Shown here piece by piece: positions 1-10,228 of a stretch of 64,000 nucleotides of DNA; the stretch's first letter is position 1, and the number at the start of each line of letters is the position of its first letter. This stretch comes from Batkoa obscura. Lineage: Eukaryota > Entomophthoromycota > Entomophthoromycetes > Entomophthorales > Batkoaceae. Made by a program: the position numbers and the translations under genes. Under the pieces are notes generated by a model that was not told where the DNA came from, made no database searches, and saw nothing but the letters and a program-made list of their open reading frames with translations. The stretch lies in the NCBI GenBank assembly GCA_030770535.1, contig JASVEC010000021.1:630001-694000 (forward strand), read 5' to 3'.

Positions 1-545
1 TAAAAAAAGAAATTTAAGTTAAAATTAAATTAAAATTTAAGTAAAAATTACTGCAATTTTTTCTTTTATCATTAGATAAAGGTTTCAACAAGTTGCTCAT
101 AAAACTTGCTTTATTTAGTAATGAGAGAGTTTATATTAATAAAATGAATGCTTTTAGTGTTTTACTAAATAAGTTTTAGAAGTACCTATCTAAAACCTTC
201 TTCTAGCGTATACTCCTCCTTTTCTTGATCAAAATACACTATTTTACTAACCTTATTGATGGATAAACTTACTAGTTTTCCTTTTTGTACTTTATGTTTA
301 ACCGAAACTTAAAGCGGATTTTCTCAATTGTGTAAAATTATTAGATTTATCAGATTTAAAATTTTGTAGTATGACGTACAATAAGACAGTGATTTCTATT
401 TATCCTAATAAAAAGAATAAAAAGACAAACCAATAAGAAACTGAAAGCCGATAATAAAAAGAAGCGAATTGTACATAAAAGTAGAAAATAAACAAAAGCT
501 CCTTTTTTATTGAAAAAAAAAGAAAATCAAAGCAATACATCAACT
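1..545. other. AT-rich flank upstream of the ANL-like gene
   Basis: No open frame of note, RNA gene or repeat recognised. It presumably holds the promoter of the gene starting at 546. The open frame upstream of that ATG begins only with TTG at 510, so 510-545 is probably 5' UTR. Confidence 0.5.
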
Positions 546-2577
546 ATGGATCTCCATTTAGATGAATTAAGTTATTGTTTATTATTAACTATAACTCTCT
601 TATTAGTTTACAATTTCATTACCAACTTCAGTTATGATATTCATCCTAGTTTTATACTAAATCAATGCATCACTTCACCAACCCGATTAAAAAACGAGTC
701 TGTTGTTTACAGAAACCGTGCTACTCCTTTTAGTTCCGATTTAACTATTAGAGTAAGTCGACAATTAAATGGACTAAACGATTGGTTAAATACTTGGATT
801 AATGAGGCAAAGGTAAGTGTTAAGGGAGAAGTTCAAAATGTACCACAGGAATTACAAAAAGTCGGCAAAAGTATTAAAACATTGTGTGAGCGAAATTTAT
901 TCATTTATGATGATAAGAATTCATTTGAAAGTTTTACTGTATTTTTAGGTAATTATATTTTATTCTTATTTTTTGTTGTTTAATTATAATAATATCTTTT
1001 TTTAGCTTCGGTTTATTATGGTTTTCATTTAAATGTTATTGTGAATTTTGACCAAAAGATTAATGAATTAATTAAAGAAAATGATGTGTTTTTTATTAAT
1101 GAAATTCAATTAGATGAAGCTATTAAAATAACTAAAGATAAAAATGTTATTTTAATTGTATTAGATAAAGAGGTTGCATCTACTACTATCAATAATACAA
1201 AAGTTATATCTTTTAAGGAATTTATTAATAACGGATCAATTCAAGAGAGTATTGGTAAGTTTAGTTTTAATTTTAATTTTAATTATTATAGTTATTAATT
1301 TATATCTTATATCTTATACAAAACAGAAAGTAACAACAATGTTAAAATAAGTTATATTAAATATAATAACAATGAGATTGATATTAATGAATTCAATGCC
1401 ACTCATATTTATTCTAGCATCTCTGCTTTTTCACATTCATTTCCAATGCAGTTCCAAGTGGGACAAGAAGATAGCTATTTAACTACTAAAAATGCATTAT
1501 TATCAGATGAAATTATGCGAATTTATTATTTTTTGTCCAAGAAAGTGACATATCATATTAAACCACCAAAGGAGATCTCTAATTCAATTACTATTAAATA
1601 TCAATCAAGTGAGGACCTAAATGATATTTTATTTTCCAACGAAATTCAATTCAATTTAAAATCAGAAGATTACGAGAATTTATATTCTACTAAGCCATGG
1701 TCTATAGTTACTTTTATTCAACAAGTTACTTTTGATTTTATAAAAAAAATTATGCAAAGAGATCGACATTTATTAAATAATGTATTTACTAAACAAATAT
1801 TAAATAACAATCATTCTAAATTAAGATTATTATATACTGATGATCCTTTTTTTCCAAAATCTCATAGTCAAGCTATTAATGCTTTATTAGGCTGTCAATT
1901 AGTCAATAGTTTAACTCATAATAATATATTTGGTGTATTATCAAATACTTTGATTTATGATTATATTAATCAAAATCAACTTGGAAGTCCAACATCTAGT
2001 TTAGAGTTTAAAATCATTTCAACTCAAGAAGAACCTTTAGACAATACTAAAATACTTGGTAAACTAGCATTCAAAGGTCATTCAAGTAATAAAGGAAATG
2101 AAGAGTATATAGTATCTGATTGGTTAGTTACTAATAATCAAACTGAATCATTAGTATTCTATGGAAGTGAAAAGGAACTTATTAAGAAGGAATATAACAT
2201 TGAACAATTACCAGTTAGTCTAAAATTATTAGAAAGTATTATTGAAGCAAATTGTCCATATATTAAAAAAGCCGAATTAAATTTAAATCAATCTTATTTA
2301 CAAGGTGGTTTTATACTTCGAGAGGGAAGAATTCAAGAGGTAATTATTTGTTATTTATTATTATTTATTATTTATTAAATTAAATCATATTTATTGATAT
2401 TTTATTTATTACATTTAGTTATTAAAAATGCACCAATTAAACGAATTAGATTTAAACTCAAGTCGATTATTATCTTATATTACAAAAACTGTTCAAGTGG
2501 AAATTAATTCAACTTTAAAAGAATCTAATATTGAATTAGTATTGGATTTTAATAATTTTAAATTAAAAAAAGAATAA
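546..2577 (+). CDS. Acyl-CoA synthetase-like (ANL fold) membrane-anchored protein, 4 exons
   Basis: Model: exons 546-948, 1006-1254, 1327-2339 and 2419-2577; 607 aa. The phases join cleanly (1/1/0) across introns of 57, 72 and 79 nt with GTAATT or GTAAGT donors. The start is the ATG at 546; the frame upstream opens only with TTG. Residues 8-25 form a hydrophobic segment, suggesting a signal anchor. The following 'IHPSFILNQ', 'SPTRLKNESVVYRN', the exon-1/2 junction 'ASVYYGFHLN', and later 'LRLLYTDDPFFP' and 'GSPTSSLEFKII' follow, as I recall them, the layout of a fungal family of AMP-dependent synthetase/ligase-like (ANL) proteins. I do not see the catalytic P-loop (TSGTTGxPK-type) or a convincing C-terminal catalytic lysine, so it may be a non-catalytic relative. 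It faces a GT32 gene tail to tail. The exon model is more certain than the family assignment. Confidence 0.55.
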
Positions 2578-2748
2578 AATAAGATTGAATTTTGAATATA
2601 AATAATATTTTATTTTACGTTTTAAAACTTATTGTTTACTTATATAACAATTTTGCTAATATAACATAATATATTATAATATAATAAATCTAAAAGTATT
2701 ATGTAAAAAGAAAAAGAGATTAAATGTTGTATATTATAAAATTCATTT

Positions 2749-3648
2749 TTAACATCTAAATCTAAAATAAAAATATCGATCAATTTCTTGATAAAATTTA
2801 AATATTGTATGATTTTTCCAAGAACCCCAAAATAAATGTTGAACTTTAGCTTCTGGATCATATTCTTCATCTGGTCCGTTAAACCCTGTATTAGGTAAAA
2901 TATAAACTCCATTAATTAATTTTCCTTTTTTAATATCCAATTCCGTAGTATTCTTTAAACTTAAATAATCCATAACAGCATCCGTCCAAATTCCAGGTCC
3001 TGTCCAATTTAATACATCACAATAACTAGTATACGTTTTATTAATCATAATGGGTGTAATTTCTTTAATTTTATTAATCACATTTAATAAAATGGGATGT
3101 TTAGCTCTACTCATTATAGTCCACTGAGTAAATTGAATATCTCTTGCCATACCTTCTTCTTCACAAACATATTCTTTGTTAGGTTCATAACCTTCCAAAC
3201 CTAAGATCATATCAACATCTTCTTTACCATCACTCCAAGTATCTATGGGCCTTAAACAAATAGTATCTGTATCACTATAAATTCCTCCATAAAGATATAA
3301 AATTATATATCGAAAATAATCTGCTTTCAATACTGGTCTAGGTAGTAATTTAAATGCTTCATATACTTCTGAGTCCATATTATCTCGCACTATAGTATCA
3401 ATTTCATAATCATTATATACTTTATATATATACTCTGGATTTCTAGACATCCAAAAATCTTTGATTTCTTTATATACATGGGTTTCATCTTTGGCCGTCA
3501 TATGGATTAATTTATCAATTTTAGTATACGTTACAGTAGGATAAATGGCGGTATCTTCTCGACATAAGCGACGTAAATTGTAAAGATAAATTAAAGTTAT
3601 AAATACAAAACTTCCAATAATATAACCTATTTTTTTATATAGTCGCAT
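2749..3648 (-). CDS. GT32 (Och1-like) alpha-mannosyltransferase, type II membrane protein
   Basis: Single-exon 299 aa protein. A short cytoplasmic tail and one hydrophobic segment (about residues 7-24) make a Golgi-type signal anchor. 'KLIHMTAKD' (46-54) is the usual start of the GT32 domain. 'KADYFRYIILYLYGGIYSDTD' type spacing leads to the DxD motif (D126-T-D128) followed by 'LRPID', which in this family binds the Mn2+/GDP-mannose donor. The C-terminal 'VQHLFWGSW' is also typical. Several N-x-S/T sequons (NKT, NWT, NTT, NHT) fit a lumenal catalytic domain. Expected role: transfer of mannose to glycoprotein N-glycans or glycolipids in the Golgi; the exact acceptor cannot be told from sequence. 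It is convergent with the ANL-like gene (171 bp between stops). Confidence 0.85.
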   Translation of the reverse strand: MRLYKKIGYIIGSFVFITLIYLYNLRRLCREDTAIYPTVTYTKIDKLIHMTAKDETHVYKEIKDFWMSRNPEYIYKVYNDYEIDTIVRDNMDSEVYEAFKLLPRPVLKADYFRYIILYLYGGIYSDTDTICLRPIDTWSDGKEDVDMILGLEGYEPNKEYVCEEEGMARDIQFTQWTIMSRAKHPILLNVINKIKEITPIMINKTYTSYCDVLNWTGPGIWTDAVMDYLSLKNTTELDIKKGKLINGVYILPNTGFNGPDEEYDPEAKVQHLFWGSWKNHTIFKFYQEIDRYFYFRFRC

Positions 3649-4717
3649 TGTTGAAGAGAAAAGAACAGATTAAATTTATAATAAAAAGAAAAGATCAAAT
3701 TTTAAGTAGAGTTGTATCTCAATTAATACTTGTGCTTATTCTTCAAGCAATTGATTGGTTCTTATATTTAATGTGGCAATTTTAATGGTGAATTTGAAAA
3801 GTATTCTTAGGTTAATTTAAGTTTAACCCCAACCCCCTGAATTGTTTAAATAGTTATGATAACAATTAATTACTATTGACAGAGTTTAATATTATCAATG
3901 TTATCACTATTGATAACAATACATATAGCTATACTATAGTATATTTTATAGCATGTTATATTATTGATATTATCCAATGAGTTTTTCTAATGATTATTAA
4001 CAATTATTAAACTATGCATAATATTTTATTCTAAAGCTGCTTTCACAATCTTTGTTATCAAAATGAATTGAATTCAATTTTTTATTGTTTTATTTTGATA
4101 CAAAGCTTAAGCTTTTATATATTACATATTGCTTGAAACTTAATATAATATTAAAAACAAAGTAATGTAAATATTAATCTTATTAGCTTATCTCTCTTTA
4201 TTCTTAGTAAATATTATTTACTAAAAATTTAATCATTAAAAACAAAGTTAATTGGTGGATCAAGTTAAAAGAACTCTAAAATCTGATTTTATGCTATTCA
4301 GGGTCTAATTAAGAAAAGTATTATATCAATTTTGGTAATATCAACTAAAATTGGGATTTATCTCAGAATAGAGTGTAGTATGGATAATGCTAGCTTTGAT
4401 GTATTTTGCTATAGTATATATGGGTTTTAATAAGATTTTTGTGCTAAAATCACTTTTTAATATTCTATTTCCACTTTATTATTATATTGTACTAATAAAT
4501 AAATGATACTCATTAAAATAATACTTAATATACAAGAATGTTTTTTGACTTCATTATTTTTTCCATCTTTTAAGCACTGTTTGAGTGGAAAAATTGTTAG
4601 TAAAATTCTTAAACAAAAAAATACATCCCCATTTCTTTACCTTGGATATCTTGAATGTTAATAATAGTAAAAAAAAACTTGATAAATAAACTATAGTAAA
4701 TCCCAAATTTACTTAAT
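3649..4717. other. Intergenic region with one MITE copy
   Basis: It holds the GT32 promoter side and the 3' side of the first trypsin. Apart from the ~100-bp inverted-repeat element at 4531-4632 I see no gene or RNA. A short poly-AT palindromic stretch (3850-3990) is unremarkable at this base composition. Confidence 0.5.
4531..4632 (+). repeat. MITE copy A (TATGGGGATGT family)
   Basis: The right end ATACATCCCCAT is intact, while the left end has drifted (TACAAGAATG). The core has TTCATTA...TTCCATCTTTTAAGCAC, then TTGAGTGGAAAAATTG and AATTCTTAAACA, shared with 13 other copies. Confidence 0.85.
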
Positions 4718-5500
4718 TTAAGAATATTGGGCAATAAAGGACCTGAAAGCAGAGGTTCTTGCCCATACAGTAGGAACACCTTCGTAAGCACAAGGTTTAC
4801 CGAAAGTAGTTGAACCAATTAAAACGTGACGACCATTAGCACCAGTAGTGAACAAAGGACCTCCAGAATCACCGTTACAAGCATCTTTACCACCTTCACC
4901 ACCAGCACATACTTGCACCTTAATATCTACGTTGACGAAATGAGAGGTCCAATATTTAGAACACACGTTTTTATCAATAATTGGGATTGCAACTTCTCTT
5001 AAAACAGGAGATACTGACCCACCAGTTTGAGTTAATCCCCAACCAGCAGCAATCACTTTAAGCCCAGTTTGTTCACCATAAGTCCCATCATCCAAATCAA
5101 TGCCATCAATATCTAAAGTAGTTGGAGTAGCTAATTTCCAAATAGAAACATCATTGGTATGACGAGTTGGATTATAATTTGGATGGTTGATTACTTGAGA
5201 TACTCCAATAGTTTCTCCATTTTCAGAAGATGAAGTTTGTGTCAAATTATGACGGTGAATATTTACGCTAAAAGTAGATACAGTCCCTTGAGAACAATGG
5301 GCAGCGGTTAAGACGGTGTTTTTGTTAAGGATTACACCACCACAGCCATGACGTCCATTGAATTGTAAAGAAACTAACCAAGGATATTTGAATTTAGGAG
5401 AGACTTCAACACCACCAATGATACGATTATCCAAAGTTTGAGGGGAAGAGTAGATCGTACTGAAAAGGGTAATGAGGACGATAACAGATTTGATAAACAT
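4718..5500 (-). CDS. Secreted trypsin-like serine protease (S1A), copy 1
   Basis: 260 aa. The frame is open further upstream, but M at 5500 gives the N-terminus matching the paralogue at 8292-9074 (M-x-x-KSVIVLITLFS), a clear signal peptide (about 1-18). The propeptide ends in R26 before the new N-terminus IIGG (27-30), the usual tryptic activation site. The triad is H68 in TAAHC, D117 in NDVSIWKL and S212 in GDSGGP. D206, six residues before the serine, is the trypsin S1-pocket aspartate, so cleavage after Lys/Arg is expected. Six cysteines fit three disulfides. Secreted chymotrypsin-fold proteases of this kind are common in insect-associated fungi (family knowledge); a nutritional or pathogenic role is inference. 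TATA-like TATATAAATA lies at 5554-5563. Confidence 0.95.
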   Translation of the reverse strand: MFIKSVIVLITLFSTIYSSPQTLDNRIIGGVEVSPKFKYPWLVSLQFNGRHGCGGVILNKNTVLTAAHCSQGTVSTFSVNIHRHNLTQTSSSENGETIGVSQVINHPNYNPTRHTNDVSIWKLATPTTLDIDGIDLDDGTYGEQTGLKVIAAGWGLTQTGGSVSPVLREVAIPIIDKNVCSKYWTSHFVNVDIKVQVCAGGEGGKDACNGDSGGPLFTTGANGRHVLIGSTTFGKPCAYEGVPTVWARTSAFRSFIAQYS

Positions 5501-5553
5501 TATTTTAATGCTCTCTTTATTTGAACAAAATAATTTTAGCCCTTTGTTCAACT

Positions 5554-5745
5554 TATTTATATAGTATTTATTGGCAACACGTCAAACTTTTTTAACCGAT
5601 GATAATTCATGTTATAAGTCATTATTGTGGTTAGCGTTGGTGAATCTAAATTAGTCTGAAGATTATCCATAATTTTAAAATGAGTGATTATTAACTTTTA
5701 CTAAATGTAAGGTTAAATTCAATCAGATGAGAATATCATGTCTTT
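5554..5745 (-). promoter_or_regulatory. Trypsin copy 1 promoter with blocks conserved in copy 2
   Basis: TATA-like box at 5554-5563, AATTCATGTTAT at 5604-5615, ATTAGTCTG at 5650-5658 and an AATCAGATG...ATCATGTCTTT block at 5721-5745. The same four blocks precede the other trypsin at nearly the same distances (104/150/221 versus 113/159/229 bp from the ATG for the last three). Confidence 0.6.
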
Positions 5746-6207
5746 TTAATCATTTATTTTGTGCTAGTTGAATGGTTAGCTCGCTATTACTTATAGTTAA
5801 TTAATGCATTTTATAAATTGAATTAGTAGGTTAATTGTTCTATTGATGGTTTACTCATATACTTTAATAGATATTTTTTAATATATATGGATGTTAATTG
5901 ATTTATGCAGATGATGGGCTCTGAATACAAATTTAATCTATTAAAACTAGTTTTTAGAAAAAAGTTAAAACTTATTTGAAGTTTTTGAATAATAATATCT
6001 TCTATTTTGTACTTTACAAGTAATAACATAATATTTTATAAACTTTGTATTAATATTTTTGCTTTGTAATTTATTTATAATTTATTTATATTTGAGATAA
6101 AATTAATATTTCATAACTTTTATTACAAAACATTAAAATTAGTTTAAATATTTTATTTACAATGAAAAAATAAATTTATAAAATATATATAAGATAGCTT
6201 AATTCAC
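5746..6207. other. Intergenic, no gene seen
   Basis: AT-rich DNA between the first trypsin promoter and the 3' end of the first Hsp20 gene. The short reverse open frame at 5823-6029 has no recognisable features or codon character and is not called. Confidence 0.5.
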
Positions 6208-6663
6208 TTAATCAATAGTAATTTGACGTTGCTGTTCCTTAATTTCTCCCTTTGGAATGATAACTTCTAATAAGCCATTATCAAATTTAGCCTTAATGTC
6301 TTCAGTTTTAGAACCAGGTGGAAGAGTAAAGCTACGAGTAAAGCTACCATACTCACGTTCACTATAAGAAATCTCGCCTTCGTTATGAGTTTTGTCTCTT
6401 TTAGATTCACCACTAAGAACTAATTGACGTTGATCTTCAGAGACATTGATTTGAATATCTTCTTTATTAAAACCAGCTAACTCGGCTTGAACAATGGTTT
6501 GCTGGTCTTTTCTAATTACTTCTACTTTTGGATTTAAAAACTCATCCCAATTATCATTAAAAGTCAATAGTGGACCTCTATTTCTAAAGCTATGTTGTAA
6601 TGGGGATAGATGTAGATGTTCAAATGGTTGAAGTGAACTTCTTAAAAATCGACTTAATGACAT
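6208..6663 (-). CDS. Small heat shock protein, Hsp20/alpha-crystallin family (copy 1)
   Basis: 151 aa, single exon. A short N-terminal arm with RSSLQPFEHLHLSP is followed by an alpha-crystallin domain (about residues 46-140) with 'AELAGFNKEDIQI', 'YSEREYGSFTRSFTLPPG' and the GxL motif 'NGLLEVIIPK'. It ends in an I-x-I-type anchor (QITID) used for oligomer assembly. An ATP-independent holdase that binds unfolding proteins in the cytosol under heat or oxidative stress. It is divergent from the second Hsp20 gene, with a 519-bp shared promoter and a central heat-shock element at 6911-6930. Confidence 0.95.
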   Translation of the reverse strand: MSLSRFLRSSLQPFEHLHLSPLQHSFRNRGPLLTFNDNWDEFLNPKVEVIRKDQQTIVQAELAGFNKEDIQINVSEDQRQLVLSGESKRDKTHNEGEISYSEREYGSFTRSFTLPPGSKTEDIKAKFDNGLLEVIIPKGEIKEQQRQITID

Positions 6664-6720
6664 GTTTTATTGTTAGTTGTTGTTATAAATTTTTATCTAA
6701 AATGAATTCAATTTGATTTT

Positions 6721-6731
6721 ATTTATATATA
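6721..6731 (-). promoter_or_regulatory. TATA-like box of Hsp20 copy 1
   Basis: Reads TATATATAAAT on the minus strand, 58-68 bp upstream of the ATG at 6663. It mirrors the placement of the box at 7122-7128 for the divergent gene. Confidence 0.55.
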
Positions 6732-6910
6732 TTTCCTTAATGCTTATTGAAATACCAAGCATCTGAATCTAATATTTTCGAGTGTCTTCTAAACAAAACT
6801 TATTATGTATAGTATAAGCTACAATGAAGATGTTTTATTTTGTTGGTTCTTTATACTTCCAAATTTAGTAGGGTTTTTCTAGCTAAGTTGATATTCTTGT
6901 CTAAAAGTTT

Positions 6911-6930
6911 CGAAATTGCTAGAAATTTCC
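6911..6930. promoter_or_regulatory. Heat-shock element between divergent Hsp20 genes
   Basis: CGAAA-TTGCT-AGAAA-TTTCC read in 5-bp units: nGAAn, one mismatched nTTCn, nGAAn, nTTCn. Three of four Hsf1 half-sites match the canonical alternating pattern. It lies 248 bp from one ATG and 253 bp from the other, almost exactly central. Confidence 0.65.
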
Positions 6931-7121
6931 TAATTTTATAATGCTTTTTGCAAATTCTAAAATCAATCAATAAAACTAGAAGAGAAACCTCTAGATGCAG
7001 AATAATTGGATAATAATATACTTTTTAGATACTTTTTCAAGTGTGACGTAAATATAAAGAAATTATGAAATTGTTGTTACGTATAATACGGTTATAAGCT
7101 AGTAATATTGTTTTGAAAAAG

Positions 7122-7128
7122 TATATAA
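7122..7128 (+). promoter_or_regulatory. TATA-like box of Hsp20 copy 2
   Basis: TATATAA, 55-61 bp upstream of the ATG at 7183. Confidence 0.55.
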
Positions 7129-7182
7129 TGGATGAAAAATCAAAGATAAACAACATAAAAATTTAGTCGATTATTAAATAAA

Positions 7183-7614
7183 ATGTCATTAAGAAGATCA
7201 AATCAAGAAAACTCATTATTCCATCCATTTAGTAGTGATCATGGACTATTTAGTCCATTACTACATGGCTCTAGCTACTTCCAAGACCTTTCACCAAAAG
7301 TCGATGTTTATAGCAAAGAAGATAAAGTAACTGTTAATGCTGAGCTTCCTGGCTTTAAGAAAGAAGATTTACATATTGATTTCTCAGATAACTTACGTCA
7401 AATTACTATCTCAGGTACTAAGAAGAGAGATGAAACTCATAAAGAAGGAGATGCTACTTATAGTGAACGTAGTTATGGTAGCTTTAGTCGTACTTTATCT
7501 CTACCACATGGTACCCGCGCTGATGATGTTAAGGCCAAGTATGATAATGGTGTCTTAGAAATTATTATCCCACGCGATACTTCTTCAACTCAACGTAAGA
7601 TTCAAATCTCTTAA
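7183..7614 (+). CDS. Small heat shock protein, Hsp20/alpha-crystallin family (copy 2)
   Basis: 143 aa, single exon. It shares with copy 1 the start MSLxR, 'SPKVDVYSKEDKVTVNAELPGFKKEDLHI', the 'YSERSYGSFSRTLSLPHG' block, the GxL motif 'NGVLEIIIPR' and a C-terminal I-x-I (IQIS). It is about the usual length for fungal Hsp16-type chaperones. Paralogue and head-to-head neighbour of the gene at 6208-6663; joint induction through the HSE at 6911-6930 is expected. The +2-frame open stretch inside it (7337-7558) is a shadow. Confidence 0.95.
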   Translation: MSLRRSNQENSLFHPFSSDHGLFSPLLHGSSYFQDLSPKVDVYSKEDKVTVNAELPGFKKEDLHIDFSDNLRQITISGTKKRDETHKEGDATYSERSYGSFSRTLSLPHGTRADDVKAKYDNGVLEIIIPRDTSSTQRKIQIS

Positions 7615-8291
7615 GATACCTCTAGCTATAGTCTGCCCTTATTATTCTATTTAAATAAATTTTAAAACCATTGATTCTATTTTTCTATAATTATTCTAAT
7701 TATTAATCTAAATAGAATTTTTACTTAATAACTATTATCATTTAATATTACACTAGCTATAAACTGGTACCTACATATCGATGGTAGTATACCAAAATAA
7801 TTCAAAGATGTCTTTAATTAAATATATTCATTTTTTTGTAAATGGTATCTATGATGTATGGGGGCGCTTTCACAAATAATAAGTTTTAAGCAATGAAATT
7901 TTGATGTTACATTAATATATGAAAAAAACAGAAATATTATTAGATCGTTTTAAGGAACTCCAAAGCTTTTCCAAAGTTAAACGTTTTTTTTAGGGCAAAG
8001 AGCATTGACCCTGGGATGCAGAATGGATGCCGAGACTTTAGGATATTTCGTTTTGATGTATGAAAGTTTGATTCAAGGCTCTGTAAGTTAAAATCTACCT
8101 TTTATTGCCCTATTTCTGTTTTCATCGTAGCATTGAAGGATATACTGTTAAAACAATATCCTATATTCTTTGACTATGATTCTATAGTAGTGTTTTAGCA
8201 TGAACATTCTAAAATGCTGCCAATAATACATGTAATGAAAATCAACTATAGAAGAACAAAACAAACTATGTGAAATAATTTTTATTAAAAT
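7615..8291. other. Intergenic, 3' sides of Hsp20 copy 2 and trypsin copy 2
   Basis: No gene recognised. An imperfect hairpin GGTAcCTAC...GTAGtaTACC sits at about 7766-7793, some 150 bp after the Hsp20 stop; its significance is unknown. Confidence 0.4.
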
Positions 8292-9074
8292 TTAAGAGTT
8301 TTGTGAAATGAATGATCTGAAAGCAGAGGTACGAGCCCACACAGTAGGTACTCCTCTATTAGCACAAGGTTGACCAAAGGAAGTAGTACCAATTAAAACT
8401 GGACGACCATTAGCACCAGTAGTAAATAAAGGACCTCCAGAATCACCATTACAAGCATCTTTACCACCTTCAGCAGCAGCACAAACTTGTAAGCTAACAT
8501 CAACGTTAACACCATTGCTAGTCCAATAGCTAGCACAAGTATTTTTATCAACAAGTGGGATACTAACCTCTCTTAACACTGGAGAGGTAGAGCCACCAGC
8601 TCGAGTAACACCCCAACCAGCAGCTAATACTTTAAGACCTGTTTGTTCACCATAAGTCCCATCATCTAAATCAATGCTACCAATATCTACAGAAGCTGGG
8701 GTAGCTAATTTCCAAATAGAAACATCGTTGGTGAAACGGTTTGGATTATAACTTGGGTGATTAATGATACGAGAAACACGGATAGATTGGCCACCTTCAG
8801 CACTAGCAGTTTGTTGAAGATTGTGACGATGTACATTAACGGTATATGAAGATACAGAACCTTGAGAACAATGAGCAGCGGTTAATACGGTATTTTTGTT
8901 TAAAATAATACCACCACAGTTATGACGACCGTTAACCTGTAAGGATACTAACCATGGGTATTTGAACTTTGGAGAGACTTCAACACCACCAACGATACGA
9001 TCGTCTTCAGTTTGCGGAGCTGAATAAATAGAGCTGAAAAGAGTAATGAGTACAATAACTGATTTGGTAAGCAT
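8292..9074 (-). CDS. Secreted trypsin-like serine protease (S1A), copy 2
   Basis: 260 aa, co-linear with the copy at 4718-5500 with no length difference. Signal peptide about 1-18, propeptide QTEDDR then IVGG (27-30). The triad is H68 (TAAHC), D117 (NDVSIWKL) and S212 (GDSGGP), with S1-pocket D206, so trypsin specificity is expected. Both copies carry the same strand and the same promoter blocks and differ by substitutions along their length, so the duplication is not very recent. The two Hsp20 genes lie between them. Confidence 0.95.
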   Translation of the reverse strand: MLTKSVIVLITLFSSIYSAPQTEDDRIVGGVEVSPKFKYPWLVSLQVNGRHNCGGIILNKNTVLTAAHCSQGSVSSYTVNVHRHNLQQTASAEGGQSIRVSRIINHPSYNPNRFTNDVSIWKLATPASVDIGSIDLDDGTYGEQTGLKVLAAGWGVTRAGGSTSPVLREVSIPLVDKNTCASYWTSNGVNVDVSLQVCAAAEGGKDACNGDSGGPLFTTGANGRPVLIGTTSFGQPCANRGVPTVWARTSAFRSFISQNS

Positions 9075-9133
9075 TGTTTTAATATTTTTTGTTTGAAAAA
9101 AACAACCAATGCTATTGTATCGTTCAGTTAGCC

Positions 9134-9329
9134 TATTTATATAGTGTCAATTAATGCTACACTGGACCCTTTCCAGCCCAATGACCAATTCATGTTATAT
9201 ATCATCGTTATGCTTTGCTCCAATGGACCTGAATTAGTCTGCTAATTGATGGAAATATTACTAGTAAATGACCTTTAGCTATTATTAAATCTAAATTTGG
9301 TAAATCAGATGTTGGTATCATATGTCTTT
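9134..9329 (-). promoter_or_regulatory. Trypsin copy 2 promoter with blocks conserved in copy 1
   Basis: TATA-like box at 9134-9143, AATTCATGTTAT at 9187-9198, ATTAGTCTG at 9233-9241, and AATCAGATG...ATCATATGTCTTT at 9303-9329. Order and spacing match the copy-1 promoter. Confidence 0.6.
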
Positions 9330-10212
9330 AATTATTCATTGTACTTGTTATTAATTAAATATAAAAACCTCAATTTTGTTATCTATAGATAGTAGCAAAC
9401 TAACTATTGAAATAAGAGGATTATTTTACTGATAGCCCCCTTCTCCTTTCTTTACAAGTAGAACTTAATTTCTTATATGAATTATAACTTTAAAATAAAC
9501 CAATTTATTTAAGCTCTCCCTTTATAAAACATCAAATAAAATAAAATTAACTTGGAATTTTGAAAACTTGACCATAATAATTTTACTATAAGCCTTTATC
9601 AATATCAATTATTCTCTATACTTCAACTTAATAATATTGTTATAAAATTAAAATCTTAAAATAAATTTTTTATATTTTAAATTGAAAAATAAACATCCTC
9701 TAATTTTTATTTCATTATTACTTTCACTTTCAAACCATATAAGTTGTTTTCAAATAATGAATACTATAAAAATACATTATTTCAACTATCTATTGATAAC
9801 TATTTATTAGTAAACCTTGAGTATATATATTCAAAATATTATCAATATAAATTTTATAAAAGAATTTAAAAAATAAACAAAACTTAAATAATCACGAATA
9901 TCTGCTCTTCAGCTTTGTAGAGCATTCGTAGAACCCACATGAAAGTTTTATTTGGTTTTGGCCCTCTTTTAAGCCCTAAGGGTCTTCCCTCTTCATACAA
10001 TGGAAGGTTATGTACAAGATTTTGTACACCTAGTGATGCGACTTTCTTAGTAAAAAAGGATATGTATTCTTGGGTAATTGGATTGATTTCCTCATATTAT
10101 TTTATTAACTTTCTTATTTCAGTAAAACACAGAAGGGCTTTTGTCTTCCCTTTCAAAAACTTTAAAAAAATAAAGCTCAAACAACTTAATTAACTTAATG
10201 TACTATTTTAAT

Positions 10213-10228
10213 ATATGGGGATGTGTTT
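10213..10228 (+). repeat. Solo MITE terminus
   Basis: TATGGGGATGTGTTTT matches the left terminus of the element family, but no core or right end follows. It is either a decayed copy or chance. Confidence 0.35.

Noticed and set aside
9896-9931. tRNA-like D-arm pattern (GCTC...TAGAGC) and hairpin
   Set aside because: No acceptor-stem pairing, no anticodon arm and no GGTTCRANTCC T-arm within tRNA distance.
9939-10193. 84-codon + strand open frame (MKVLFGFGPLLSPKG...)
   Set aside because: No domain, no homologue recognised, atypical composition relative to genes here, and no splice partners; possibly part of a decayed repeat.
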